Below, one piece after another: positions 1 through 8,483 of a stretch of 64,000 bases of DNA. The notes beneath the pieces were generated by a model. It searched no databases, had not been told where the DNA came from, and worked only from the letters and a program-made list of their open reading frames with translations. The translations under genes and the position numbers were made by a program. This DNA comes from Mediterraneibacter agrestimuris. GTDB taxonomy: Bacteria > Bacillota > Clostridia > Lachnospirales > Lachnospiraceae. The DNA is taken from positions 186,001 through 250,000 of the forward strand of contig NZ_CALPDG010000001.1 of assembly GCF_943193195.1 (NCBI RefSeq), given 5' to 3'. Every line of letters begins with the position of its first letter. The first letter of the stretch is position 1.

Positions 1-1
1 C

Positions 2-1411
2 CCCAAAGATAAGTTCACGGAGCAGCGTCCGATGGACTGGTGGGCAGGTGTCTGCCATGCCACCCATCTTCTTTTGGAGCAAAGCGGCTGTCTTGCAGAA
101 GAAATTGCATGTGTTGCGCTTTCAGGACACAGTCTTGTCGCTGTCCCTCTGGATAAGGACGGAAAACTATTATTGGAACAGGTTCCGATCTGGTGCGATA
201 TGCGCGCAGAAGATCAAATTCCTGAATTCTTCAAAGACTTATCCTATGAAGACTGGTACACAACTACCGGAAACGGTGATCCTGAAGAATGTTATACCAT
301 TTTGAAACTGATGTGGATGAGACAGCATCAGCCGGATATTTTTGACCAAACGCACAAAATTCTCGGTTCAAAAGATTTCATTAACTACAAGTTAACCGGA
401 ACGATCTGCACAGATCCTTCTTATGCCTCCGGTTTTGGCGTTTTTAATCTGCTGAACTGGAACTATGAAGACCGCTTTTTTAAAGCAGCAAAAATTCCTC
501 GGGAGATTTTCCCCGAAATCCGCCCCTCCGATTCTGTCATTGGCTATGTAACAAAAATTGCGGCAGAGGAATGTGGTCTCTGTGAAGGAACACCTGTTGC
601 ATGCGGAGCTGTAGACAACACCTGTATGGCTCTGGGCGCCCGCGGATTAGATGAAGGAGTTGCTTATACTTCCCTCGGTTCTTCCAGTTGGATCGCAGTT
701 ACCTCTCAGAAGCCTGTTACCGACCTTAAAACACGGCCTTTTGTATTTGCGAATGCCAGAAAAGGATACTATACCTCTGCTGTTTCTATTTTTTCAGCAG
801 GCAATTCATTCCGCTGGGTACGTGACCGACTGTTAATGGATCATCCTGATGACACAGAAACGTATGATATTATGAACCAGATGGCTGAAGCAGCGCCTCC
901 GGGAGCTAACGGAATATTGTTCAACCCAAGCCTTGCCGGCGGGAGCGCCCAGGAGCCAAGCCCAAATCTGAACGGCAGCTTTATGGGAATTACACTCGGC
1001 AATACAAGAGAAGATCTTATACGTGCTTCCATGGAGGGTGTGGCTATGGCATTGCGGAAAACGCTGGACATTCTTCTTAGCCAGACTGCGGTTTCCGGAG
1101 AAATGCTTTTATGCGGCGGCTGCAGCAAAAGCGCAGTATGGCGCCGTATTTTTGCGGATATTTACAATATGCCTGTCATCAAGACCAACATCGACCAGGA
1201 TGCCGCCTCCCTCGGGGCAGCCGCGCTTGCGGCAAATGCCTGCGGTCTCTGGAATGGATATGACAGGATACCGTCTATACACAAAATAGAGGATCACTTA
1301 GAGCCTGTTCCTGAGAATGCAGCATTCTATGAAAAACTTTTGGAAATATACGATGAGTGGACTCAGACACTTGCCCGGCTCGGAGATAAAATGAATCAAA
1401 TACGTCTGTAA
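2..1411 (+). CDS. FGGY-family carbohydrate kinase (xylulokinase-like), 5' end outside window
   Basis: This is the C-terminal part of a cytoplasmic ATP-dependent sugar kinase of the FGGY family, probably acting on a pentulose such as xylulose. The frame is open from base 2, before the first ATG at 32, and reads PKDKFTEQRPMDWW, a stretch normally found about 70 residues into these enzymes; the true start therefore lies left of the window. Visible family features are the GHSLVAVPLD strand, the nucleotide-site segments GLDEGVAYTSLGSSSW and LCGGCSKSAVWRRIFAD, and DQDAASLGAAALA. A clear terminator follows the stop. The substrate cannot be read from the sequence, since no neighbouring pathway gene is visible. 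Confidence 0.9.
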   Translation, partial: PKDKFTEQRPMDWWAGVCHATHLLLEQSGCLAEEIACVALSGHSLVAVPLDKDGKLLLEQVPIWCDMRAEDQIPEFFKDLSYEDWYTTTGNGDPEECYTILKLMWMRQHQPDIFDQTHKILGSKDFINYKLTGTICTDPSYASGFGVFNLLNWNYEDRFFKAAKIPREIFPEIRPSDSVIGYVTKIAAEECGLCEGTPVACGAVDNTCMALGARGLDEGVAYTSLGSSSWIAVTSQKPVTDLKTRPFVFANARKGYYTSAVSIFSAGNSFRWVRDRLLMDHPDDTETYDIMNQMAEAAPPGANGILFNPSLAGGSAQEPSPNLNGSFMGITLGNTREDLIRASMEGVAMALRKTLDILLSQTAVSGEMLLCGGCSKSAVWRRIFADIYNMPVIKTNIDQDAASLGAAALAANACGLWNGYDRIPSIHKIEDHLEPVPENAAFYEKLLEIYDEWTQTLARLGDKMNQIRL

Positions 1412-1457
1412 ATGTGCATTTTGACTATGCACAGTAACAATTATATCAAGTGCAAAG

Positions 1458-1494
1458 GGGACAACAGGAAAATAAATCATTTTCCTGTTGTCCC
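1458..1494 (+). terminator. Intrinsic terminator after the FGGY kinase
   Basis: A perfect 16-bp stem (GGGACAACAGGAAAAT and its complement) encloses a 5-base loop (AAATC) and is followed by TCTTTT. It lies 46 bases after the kinase stop codon. A copy of the GTTACTG-type repeat motif (TGCACAGTAAC) lies between the stop and the stem. Confidence 0.9.
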
Positions 1495-1534
1495 TCTTTT
1501 ATTGCATATCGTAACAAAATTTAATAATAAATAT

Positions 1535-2323
1535 TCAGGCAAGAAATTCTTCTAATATCTGCCGGATCGTCTCTTCCTTCAAAGCGGATTCTCCGCCTTC
1601 CTCAGGCTTCTCCCTGGCAGCCTTACGGATGACCTGACGGGCAGCCTCCCCTTGCTGCGCATGCCGTGGTTCTCCTTCAATATTGATAGACAGTTCCGGT
1701 CCTGCTTCTGCCATCTCTTCTTTTTCCTTCCCTTTCACATTATGGCGTACTGCCGCAGTGTCAGGCTGGATTACATCAATCCGCTCTTTCTCCTGCTGCC
1801 GTGTTCTGCGTGTCTTTCGTACACAGGCATTTGACAGATAATCGACCATATAGTTTTTTACTGCCTCGATCTTATACTGCTCGTCCGACAACTGTCCGAT
1901 TACGAAAAGTAATATCATTTCTGCCGCGCCTATGGCTGCATACTGATATACCTGTTCGCAGAATCCGTGCGCCATATAATGGGAAATCGTACCCACTGCC
2001 GCCAGTATTCCCGCAAACCAAACCGTCTGTATCTCTAACTGTCTCCACGTATGTATCCGGAACAAAAACCCCCGGTACTCATATATGTATTTCTCCACAA
2101 ATGCGCTTATATTTTCTACCCTGTCATGCAGCATACATGCATGTTCATATTTTGCGCGCACCAGTTTTATCAATTTGTGTGTGCTCTTGGACATATTCCC
2201 CGCTGCTCTCACCATACGACGCAGAGTGAACTGATTCACCAGCTTTGCCAGCACCCCTGTGACACCGACTGCAATCATAAGATAAAATACAATGTTCGTG
2301 TCCGTCACTACCTCATTAAACAT
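1535..2323 (-). CDS. Conserved membrane protein of unknown function
   Basis: I do not recognise a named family. The 262-residue protein has a membrane segment near residues 10-27, a basic, mostly helical cytoplasmic stretch (about 33-90), two further membrane segments (about 98-118 and 124-142), and a long charged C-terminal tail rich in Glu, Lys and Arg that is probably disordered or coiled-coil. The start is supported by AGGAGGG about 8 bases upstream of the ATG. It stands alone between the terminator of the kinase and the divergent TSCPD gene. It resembles lineage-specific Lachnospiraceae membrane proteins; its function cannot be inferred. Confidence 0.7.
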   Translation of the reverse strand: MFNEVVTDTNIVFYLMIAVGVTGVLAKLVNQFTLRRMVRAAGNMSKSTHKLIKLVRAKYEHACMLHDRVENISAFVEKYIYEYRGFLFRIHTWRQLEIQTVWFAGILAAVGTISHYMAHGFCEQVYQYAAIGAAEMILLFVIGQLSDEQYKIEAVKNYMVDYLSNACVRKTRRTRQQEKERIDVIQPDTAAVRHNVKGKEKEEMAEAGPELSINIEGEPRHAQQGEAARQVIRKAAREKPEEGGESALKEETIRQILEEFLA

Positions 2324-2646
2324 AACGAAGCCCTCCTGTTATTTTGTTTTATATTTATCACAATTTCCCCTACATTGTGTTGAGGCTATTATACCTTGCA
2401 TTTTCACATTTTTCCTCAAAAAGCGTCCGACATTTTTCTACATTACTGCAGCCGTTCCCCTTAAAAAAAGAGCTTCCCTGTTGTGCTTTTTCACCCCCTT
2501 TTAACAGAGGTTTTTATCTCAGCGTAAATGCATGTCCCCCTGTTTTGTGAACTTCAGAAAAGGCTGCTCCTTTTATGTCCTTTCTTGCTATGTGGTGCCG
2601 AAATATGGCTTACGAAAATTAACAACTAGTATTTTTTCTCAGGCTT

Positions 2647-2655
2647 TGTTATAAT
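2647..2655 (+). promoter_or_regulatory. Extended -10 promoter for the TSCPD gene
   Basis: TGTTATAAT is an extended -10 element (TGn followed by a consensus TATAAT) 77 bases before the start codon. No good -35 hexamer is present at the right distance, which fits an extended -10 promoter. The rest of the 400-base gap from 2324 shows only AT-rich and pyrimidine-rich DNA; I see no gene in it. Confidence 0.5.
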
Positions 2656-2731
2656 CACTAATAGTAGGATCAAGCCAAATGATTCTGAAAATACAAAACA
2701 TGCTTTGGATTTTTAAAGGAGGATGACAGCT

Positions 2732-2974
2732 ATGAAATATAGACCAAGAGGTGTATGCTCACAAGAGATTAGCTTTGATATTGAAGACAATAAAGTAAGG
2801 AACGTATCTTTTCTCGGCGGATGCAGCGGTAATTTACAGGGAATCGGCCGTCTGATCGAAGGAATGGATGTCAATGAAGCAATTTCCCGGATTGAAGGGA
2901 TTCACTGCGGCTTCAAAGCAACTTCCTGCCCTGACCAGCTCGCACAGGCATTAAAAGAAGCAACCAGGCAATAA
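2732..2974 (+). CDS. TSCPD-domain protein
   Basis: An 80-residue protein of the TSCPD family, named after the C-terminal motif seen here as ATSCPDQLAQAL. It has YRPRGVCS at the start, the conserved FLGGCSGNLQGIGRLIEGM centre and GIHCGFKATSCPD near the end. Cysteines 8, 30, 55 and 61 (approximately) could bind a metal. Related domains occur at the C-terminus of some ribonucleotide reductases; the role of the stand-alone protein is not established. An in-frame ATG at 2723 touches the Shine-Dalgarno AGGAGG (2717-2722) with no spacing, so the ATG at 2732, nine bases downstream of it, is the likelier start. Confidence 0.85.
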   Translation: MKYRPRGVCSQEISFDIEDNKVRNVSFLGGCSGNLQGIGRLIEGMDVNEAISRIEGIHCGFKATSCPDQLAQALKEATRQ

Positions 2975-3005
2975 TCCCCAGCTGCTTCTTTGCATTTCTT
3001 ATAAA

Positions 3006-3159
3006 TTCCTTCTCAAGCGCCGAAAGCAGCCGCCGTATGTATCATGAAAATTAGTGGTGTTTTCTCGGCACAGGTTTTTTTACTTCTATTAATTACGTCA
3101 GTTAATAGTTGCTCCTGTTGATAGCAGCACGGCGGCTGCTTTCGATGCTTGAGGGGAAT
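3006..3159. repeat. Long imperfect inverted repeat / candidate structured RNA or MITE
   Basis: Two 25-base arms (3012-3036 and 3129-3153) are complementary with only two mismatches; the core is CGAAAGCAGCCGCCGT. Pairing continues weakly outward (ATTCC/GGAAT). The 92-base interior can form further stems, ACAGG/CCTGT and CTATTAA/TTAATAG. It sits between the convergent TSCPD and exported-protein genes and is far GC-richer than its flanks. It may be a bidirectional terminator-like structure, a non-coding RNA or a MITE; no coding frame is evident. Confidence 0.75.
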
Positions 3160-3194
3160 CTTATTCTGTTTTTAATATTCTGCCTTATTGACTG

Positions 3195-3698
3195 TCATGG
3201 TATAAAGATACCATTTGTGAAGGAAAAATTCTGGTCATACATTGGCTGTGATTTATTTCCTGCAAAGTGGTCACAGTGCACACGATAATAATATCCTCTG
3301 TCTACCAATATAGTTTTTCCTGTCGATACATAATAGGTATTCTGATCTTCCACTGTCCAGGTTGCAACTTGCCCCCATGCGTCCTTCTCTTCATTATATT
3401 GCTCTACATAAACAATAACGGCTATAAAATCCACTTGATGGTTCGCTGTAGTTGCTCCATATGCATAGATACGACCCGTTCCGGCTTTGGAAATTCCGCT
3501 GTTGCCGTCCATCAGGTGCTCTCCGCGCAGCATTGGATTGGAAGCTGTACTCCCTTCCGAGGAATCTTCCATCGTCAAATATGAACCGTCTACCAGCTTC
3601 ATATCACTTTCTTCTGCCGCAGCGTTCAAAACCTGTCCAAACAGCATTGTGCTTACAACAGCCAGCATACCAATTACTGATATTAGTCTCTTTTTCAT
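3195..3698 (-). CDS. Small exported protein of unknown function
   Basis: A 167-residue protein with a classical Sec signal peptide: MKKR, then a hydrophobic core to about residue 24, and an AAA-E cleavage region near 28. The mature part is Thr/Ser/Tyr-rich with a few aromatic beta-strand-like segments (VDFIAVIVYVEQY, TYYVSTGKTILVDRGYYYRVHCDHF) and no recognisable catalytic motif. It may belong to the DUF6147 group of exported clostridial proteins, but this is from memory and not secure. It has its own Shine-Dalgarno (AGGAGAATACAAAGG region upstream of the ATG). It is probably secreted or surface-exposed. Confidence 0.7.
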   Translation of the reverse strand: MKKRLISVIGMLAVVSTMLFGQVLNAAAEESDMKLVDGSYLTMEDSSEGSTASNPMLRGEHLMDGNSGISKAGTGRIYAYGATTANHQVDFIAVIVYVEQYNEEKDAWGQVATWTVEDQNTYYVSTGKTILVDRGYYYRVHCDHFAGNKSQPMYDQNFSFTNGIFIP

Positions 3699-3791
3699 CC
3701 TTTGTATTCTCCTGTATTTGCTTCCTATTTGTTTCCCTTTACTAATAAGACAACCAAAGAGGAAAATCCTTACGCGTTTTTTTAAATTTTT

Positions 3792-4712
3792 TTATAAAAA
3801 ATATAAATTCTCTAATATTTTCTCAAATTCTGAGTCTTCTATATTTCCTTTTATTTCATAATGCATTCCTTTATACTCAAATCTTGCCGCCTTAGTCTGT
3901 TCTTTCTGATTAGGCTTGTTAATTCCATCGACCTCAATCTCAACCCCGTTTATTTCTCTTATATACTCTTCTGCTATTATATCATCTTCCCCTTCCGCCC
4001 AGGATGAATCTTCCTGACTTGCGTAAATGGAGTATCGAACAGTTCCCCCATTATAGCTAAAGATCAATCTTGCCAATTGCAGTTTTTCATCAATATCATA
4101 ATCTGCTACGATCATCTCCTTCGGTTTATATCTCATCCATACCGGAGTCTGCCCAAACTTCTCACCGATTTCCTGATAGACTTGCATTTCATCAATATCT
4201 TCGCTATCTTTCTTATCCATATCCTCAACATCGATCATCCTCGCTGATTCTTCTCCCATCAGTACATCCAACAATTCTTTCAAATAAGACTTACTTCCTA
4301 TACTTGTCATACCAAGTCCAAGCGCCAGAACAAGTACTGCTGCCAATGCTGCAATCCAACGGACCCGTCTTCTCTTATACCTAATTACAGTACTCTTCCC
4401 AGCATCGGGAATGAAATTCATTTTTGAAATCAGCTCCACATCCGGAGCCAGTTCTTCGGAAACTTCCATATCCAGTACTTTTTTATTAAGCTTCTTTTCC
4501 TTAATTCTCTCTGTTCCGTCCCTGCTAATTGCCGCTTTCTCCGCCTCTGCCTTTTCCTTCTCATATTCCCGGATTTTGGACATTAAGACTTCATCCATCT
4601 CTTTTGTCACATGAATCTGATCCAGTTCGGGACGGCTGGCAATTTCTTTCTCTATCTGTTGTATATCTTTTTCGATTTCTCTTTGCAGTGATCGTTTTTG
4701 GGAATTTTCCAT
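3792..4712 (-). CDS. DUF4367 membrane protein, probable anti-sigma factor
   Basis: About 306 residues: an N-terminal, Glu/Lys-rich helical cytoplasmic region (1-110), one membrane segment (WIAALAAVLVLALGLGMTS, about 118-136), and an extracytoplasmic DUF4367-type domain ending in FEYKGMHYEIKGNIEDSEFEKILENL. Proteins with this build commonly pair with sigma-70-like factors as membrane anti-sigma or signal-sensing partners. The probable partner sigma factor lies at 5928-6491 on the same strand, but murG on the other strand separates the two. A GTG at 4727 extends the frame by five residues; the ATG at 4712 is preferred because GAGAAG lies upstream of it. Confidence 0.7.
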   Translation of the reverse strand: MENSQKRSLQREIEKDIQQIEKEIASRPELDQIHVTKEMDEVLMSKIREYEKEKAEAEKAAISRDGTERIKEKKLNKKVLDMEVSEELAPDVELISKMNFIPDAGKSTVIRYKRRRVRWIAALAAVLVLALGLGMTSIGSKSYLKELLDVLMGEESARMIDVEDMDKKDSEDIDEMQVYQEIGEKFGQTPVWMRYKPKEMIVADYDIDEKLQLARLIFSYNGGTVRYSIYASQEDSSWAEGEDDIIAEEYIREINGVEIEVDGINKPNQKEQTKAARFEYKGMHYEIKGNIEDSEFEKILENLYFL

Positions 4713-4733
4713 ATCTTTGCTTCTCACTTTTTC

Positions 4734-4761
4734 TTGACTTTTCTTTAAATAAGGTTAATAT
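4734..4761 (+). promoter_or_regulatory. Sigma-A promoter of murG
   Basis: TTGACT, 16 bases, TAATAT, placed about 40 bases before the murG ATG. The -35 element lies within the upstream start region of the divergent DUF4367 gene, so the two genes are back to back. Confidence 0.6.
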
Positions 4762-4801
4762 GAATTTATGACGAAATAATTTTCATTCTGGAGGTTTTTA
4801 T

Positions 4802-5869
4802 ATGAAACGGATTATCTTAACCGGCGGAGGAACTGCCGGTCATGTCACTCCAAATATTGCCCTGATTCCAAAATTAACGGAACTTGGCTACGATATTCAA
4901 TACATTGGTTCTTATAACGGAATCGAGAAAGAGCTGATCGAGCCCTTCGGCATTCCTTACCACGGTATCTCTTCCGGCAAGCTGCGCCGTTACTTCAGTC
5001 TTCAGAACTTCACGGACCCGTTCCGTGTACTCAAGGGTCTGGGCGAAGCCAGAAAGCTGATTCACGATCTTCAGCCGGACGTTATCTTTTCCAAAGGCGG
5101 TTTTGTCTCTGTTCCGGTTGTACTTGCAGGAAAAAAATGCAAAGTTCCGGTTATCATCCACGAATCCGACATGACACCCGGACTTGCCAACAAGCTTGCT
5201 ATTCCGTCTGCGACAAAGGTCTGCTGTAATTTCCCTGAGACACTTAATCATCTCCCAAAAGACAAAGCTGTTCTGACCGGGTCTCCCATTCGCCAGGAAT
5301 TACTCTCCGGCAATAAGATTGCCGCTATGGACCTGTGCGGATTCTCCGCCGACAAACCAGTCATCCTTGTAATAGGAGGAAGCCTCGGCGCCGTTGCAGT
5401 CAACAATGCCGTACGCGCCGCACTCCCGGAATTGCTTGAGACTTTCCAGATCGTACACCTCTGCGGTAAGGGAAAAATAGACGGATCATTTAACGGCACA
5501 AAGGGTTATAAGCAGTTTGAATATATAAAAACTGAACTTCGCGATATCTTTGCTCTTGCTGATATTGTAATCTCACGTGCCGGTGCAAATGCAATCTGCG
5601 AATTGCTGGCATTACGTAAACCGAATATTCTGATCCCTCTTTCTGCAAACGCAAGCCGCGGCGACCAGATTCTAAATGCACGCTCCTTTGAACGTCAGGG
5701 CTTTAGTATCGTGCTAGAAGAAGAAGAGGTTTCAAAAGAGACTCTTCTTGATGCCGTCTGTAAGCTCTATGAAAACCGCAGCAGCTATATGAATGCTATG
5801 CGTGATTCCGGTCAGCAGGACTCCATCCAGACCATACTTGATCTGGTGCAGGAACTGACACAGAATTAA
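4802..5869 (+). CDS. murG: UDP-N-acetylglucosamine--undecaprenyl-pyrophosphoryl-MurNAc-pentapeptide transferase
   Basis: MurG is the peripheral membrane GT28 enzyme that adds GlcNAc to lipid I, making lipid II for peptidoglycan. The 355-residue protein has the usual length and both Rossmann domains: GGGTAGHV at residues 8-15, the inter-domain HESDMTPGLANK loop, GGSLGA in the C-terminal half, and the UDP-GlcNAc site SRAGANAICELLALRKPNILIPL. The start is supported by CTGGAGG upstream of the ATG. It lies outside a division/cell-wall cluster, alone on the plus strand between a sigma factor and a DUF4367 gene. A second murG may exist elsewhere; that cannot be checked here. Confidence 0.95.
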   Translation: MKRIILTGGGTAGHVTPNIALIPKLTELGYDIQYIGSYNGIEKELIEPFGIPYHGISSGKLRRYFSLQNFTDPFRVLKGLGEARKLIHDLQPDVIFSKGGFVSVPVVLAGKKCKVPVIIHESDMTPGLANKLAIPSATKVCCNFPETLNHLPKDKAVLTGSPIRQELLSGNKIAAMDLCGFSADKPVILVIGGSLGAVAVNNAVRAALPELLETFQIVHLCGKGKIDGSFNGTKGYKQFEYIKTELRDIFALADIVISRAGANAICELLALRKPNILIPLSANASRGDQILNARSFERQGFSIVLEEEEVSKETLLDAVCKLYENRSSYMNAMRDSGQQDSIQTILDLVQELTQN

Positions 5870-5892
5870 TTCTTTTCCTAAATACAACACCG

Positions 5893-5925
5893 GAAAGCAG
5901 ATACCGGTTACTGGCATCTGCTTTC
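5893..5925. terminator. Hairpin terminator between murG and the sigma-factor gene
   Basis: A 10-bp perfect stem, GAAAGCAGAT and its complement, encloses a 13-base loop and is followed by TCTCTTA. It lies between the convergent murG and sigma-factor genes and could serve both. Confidence 0.65.
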
Positions 5926-5927
5926 TC

Positions 5928-6491
5928 TTAAAACCGGTTCAATTCATCATACTCTACACCATAATTCTTTTTGATCCACGTTCTTGCTCTGTGCAGCATT
6001 CCATAAAATGCGTCTTCACTCATATTCATTTTCTTTGCTGCATCTACTTGCAGATATCCTTGTACACAAACGAGCATAATTGCTTCATACCATTTCGGGT
6101 TCTTCTCCACAAGATGACTGAAAATACGTTCATGAAGATTGTATCTTTCTTTTTCTATCAGTTCCCCAAAGTATTCCTCTTCCGTACTTTCTCTGTTTAC
6201 CTCAAAGTCATTGCCATCCGGATCCATGATTTCTACTACAGAAACCTCTTTCACTTCTCTCCTTGCCGCCTGTTTCTTATAGTTAATCGCAAGGTACTTC
6301 GCAGTCGTACACAGCCATGCCTTTACATTCGGATGCGGTTTCTCATCAATTTCCTTGTACAGATTCAGAAAAGTATCTTGCATAATATCTTCTGCCGCAA
6401 CATAATCCTCCGAGTACATATAAGCAATTTTCAGAACAAGATTCTTATATTCCTCATAAATCTCGTTAAAATTACATTTCTCTGTTAACAT
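5928..6491 (-). CDS. Sigma-70 family (ECF-like) RNA polymerase sigma factor
   Basis: A 187-residue factor with region 2 at about residues 10-80 (NLVLKIAYMYSEDYVAAEDIMQDTFLNLYKEI, then WLCTTAKYLAINYKK) and region 4 at about 125-175 (MLVCVQGYLQVDAAKKMNMSEDAFYGMLHRARTWIKK). It would direct polymerase to a small regulon, probably restrained by the DUF4367 membrane protein at 3792-4712, which is the typical partner. It starts 14 bases after the HIT gene, so the two are probably co-transcribed. The Shine-Dalgarno is weak (GGTG), suggesting low translation. Confidence 0.9.
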   Translation of the reverse strand: MLTEKCNFNEIYEEYKNLVLKIAYMYSEDYVAAEDIMQDTFLNLYKEIDEKPHPNVKAWLCTTAKYLAINYKKQAARREVKEVSVVEIMDPDGNDFEVNRESTEEEYFGELIEKERYNLHERIFSHLVEKNPKWYEAIMLVCVQGYLQVDAAKKMNMSEDAFYGMLHRARTWIKKNYGVEYDELNRF

Positions 6492-6505
6492 TTAGACACC
6501 GACAA

Positions 6506-6916
6506 TTATTTTAATTTATTCAATATTTCTTCCTTATCTGCTTCATTCAATTCTCCCATGTTCCATCCTAATCCTACATGATCTCCCTCATATCTGGGAA
6601 TCAAATGCATATGAAAGTGAAACACCGTCTGTCCCCCTGCTTCTTCATTGTTCTGTACAATATTGTAACCATCGCAGCCCAGCACATCCCGCAATTTGTT
6701 GATCATCTTCTTTGCCAGAACCAGCGCTTTCGCAGCCAGCTCATCATTCAAATCAAACAAATTCCGATAATGCTCTTTGGGTAAAATCAAAGCATGTCCT
6801 TTTGATGCCGGACCCAGATCCAGAATCACCCGGAAATCCTCGTCCTCATAAAGTGTTGCTGATGGAATCTCACCTGCCGCAATTTTACAAAAAATACAAT
6901 TTTCGTCTCTTATCAT
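6506..6916 (-). CDS. hit: HIT-family nucleotide hydrolase
   Basis: A 136-residue cytoplasmic histidine-triad protein of the Hint branch, hydrolysing nucleoside phosphoramidates or related mononucleotides. The catalytic triad is in VFHFHMHLIPR, with His100, His102 and His104. Cys7 and Cys10 of CIFC form half of the zinc site common in bacterial Hint proteins. ILPKEHYRNLFDL and NNEEAGGQTV match the family. It is the first gene of a probable two-gene unit with the sigma factor. Confidence 0.93.
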   Translation of the reverse strand: MIRDENCIFCKIAAGEIPSATLYEDEDFRVILDLGPASKGHALILPKEHYRNLFDLNDELAAKALVLAKKMINKLRDVLGCDGYNIVQNNEEAGGQTVFHFHMHLIPRYEGDHVGLGWNMGELNEADKEEILNKLK

Positions 6917-7081
6917 AACACTCTCCTTCTCTATATAATAGTAATATCAACAAGACATCGACCCTAACCCTATACGCATGCCAATATTATTGTATCAATT
7001 ATATCCCATTTCCTATCAAAAGAGAATAGTAAAGTTGTTTACAAAAAATAAACCATGTCGAAAGATGTCGTATGACTTTTC

Positions 7082-7110
7082 TTGAACACATCTTTTTATC
7101 ATGGTAGACT
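7082..7110 (+). promoter_or_regulatory. Sigma-A promoter of the orphan histidine kinase gene
   Basis: TTGAAC, 17 bases, TAGACT. The position shows that the TTG at 7082 is promoter rather than start codon, and supports translation from 7175. Confidence 0.6.
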
Positions 7111-7174
7111 AAATCTGAAAATAAATAAAATCATAAAAATTGCTATTATATTACAAAGGGGTGAACAGACCGAT

Positions 7175-7906
7175 ATGATGTACAACATTGATATCAACAA
7201 AATGAACCAACTGATGCGAGAAAATGAAACTGCCAGAGACATCATCAATCAACTTCTTGAAAACCAGCATTCCATGGTTTCCACCATTGCACATGAAGTT
7301 AGAAACCCATTGACACTGATTTTTTCATCTCTTCAGGTTATGCAGGTACAGCACCCAGAGGTCAAGGAATTTCCGCACTGGAGCCAGACATTAAGCGACG
7401 TAGAATTTACTTGTCAGCTTCTGAATGAACTTTCCGCACTTAACAATGGAAACTCTCTGAATTACTCCGTTTTCTCTATTTCAAGACTTCTTAAAAATAT
7501 TGCGGTCTCCTTTGCAATTTCTCTGGACAGTCAGAACAATTCGATCGAATTCACTTCCTCCATTCCAGAAGATTTGGACGATTTTACAGGAGATAAAATC
7601 AAACTGGAGGAAGTCTTTTTAAATCTGCTAAAAAATGCCAGAGACGCCGTCGGAGATTCCGGAAGGATCTCACTTTGTGTTTCCCAATCAGAGGATTCTC
7701 TGATTATCCTGGTGAACGACAATGGCTGCGGAATCCCGCAAGACCATCTGGAAGATATCTTTGAACCATTTAAGACCTACAAAACAGACGGTACAGGACT
7801 GGGACTTGCACTCGCCAAACGCATTGTGGAATCGCACGGCGGCTCACTGTCCGTTTCTTCTATAGAAAATACAGGCAGTACCTTTACTGTAAAGCTCCCA
7901 AGATAA
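7175..7906 (+). CDS. Orphan soluble sensor histidine kinase
   Basis: About 243 residues. A short N-terminal helix precedes the dimerisation/phosphoacceptor box IAHEVRNPLT (His40), then the ATPase domain with N-box LNLLKNARDAV, G1 box NDNGCGIP and G2 box GTGLGLALAKRIVESHGG. No membrane segment or recognisable PAS domain is present and no response regulator is adjacent, so it probably senses a cytoplasmic cue and feeds a distant regulator, such as the Spo0A phosphorelay of spore formers; that link is inference. Two ATGs occur at 7175 and 7178; AAAGGGGTG upstream supports them. Its 3' end overlaps the convergent rhomboid gene by 23 bases. Confidence 0.88.
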   Translation: MMYNIDINKMNQLMRENETARDIINQLLENQHSMVSTIAHEVRNPLTLIFSSLQVMQVQHPEVKEFPHWSQTLSDVEFTCQLLNELSALNNGNSLNYSVFSISRLLKNIAVSFAISLDSQNNSIEFTSSIPEDLDDFTGDKIKLEEVFLNLLKNARDAVGDSGRISLCVSQSEDSLIILVNDNGCGIPQDHLEDIFEPFKTYKTDGTGLGLALAKRIVESHGGSLSVSSIENTGSTFTVKLPR

Positions 7907-8483
7907 TCTGTAGTAAAAATCCACACACAAGACCGCCGATATGCGCCGCATTATCTACACCACTGCTTGTCAGACCAAAATAAAGACTTAAAACAACCAT
8001 GAGAATTAAGCCTCTCTTACCCAATCTGCCTACATATCCTTTCCGTTGAATGGCGGCGCAGACCAAAGCACCCATGAGACCGAATACTGCTCCTGATGCG
8101 CCAGCCGATACAACGGCGGTTCCCTCCAACTGGTTTACAAACAAAGAACAAAGATTACCGCCGATTCCACTGAGCAGGTAGATCAGCAAAAACTTGATTT
8201 TTCCGATTTCAAGCTCCAGATTCCATCCAAGAGCGCCGAGCATAATCAGATTGTTCATCAAGTGATCAATCCCAAAATGCAGAAACATACTTGTTACCAG
8301 CCTGTAATACTCGTGCCCTTGTATTACATACGGCTCGTACATCGCTCCATGTTCCAGAATAAACTGCGTATCTTCTGTTTTGCCGAGAAACATCAGTATT
8401 ACAAAAACAACAGCATTACTTCCAATTAGCGTAGTTGTTATAACTGCCTTTTGATTCCTTTTCAAAATAAAACCTCTTTTCAT
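7884..8483 (-). CDS. Rhomboid-family intramembrane serine protease
   Basis: A 199-residue polytopic membrane protease with the catalytic dyad Ser130 (AGASGAVFG) and His181 (NNAAHIGG-type HIGG), plus the HxxxN of HLMNNLIML (His74, Asn78). About six membrane segments are visible. It would cleave transmembrane substrates in the membrane. The open frame extends 29 codons upstream to 8570, but that stretch lies inside a dispersed repeat (GMNYGMPGWV also appears at 61.15 kb), so I choose the ATG at 8483. A TTG at residue 7, preceded by AAGAGG at good spacing, is a real alternative. Confidence 0.85.
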   Translation of the reverse strand: MKRGFILKRNQKAVITTTLIGSNAVVFVILMFLGKTEDTQFILEHGAMYEPYVIQGHEYYRLVTSMFLHFGIDHLMNNLIMLGALGWNLELEIGKIKFLLIYLLSGIGGNLCSLFVNQLEGTAVVSAGASGAVFGLMGALVCAAIQRKGYVGRLGKRGLILMVVLSLYFGLTSSGVDNAAHIGGLVCGFLLQIILGALQ

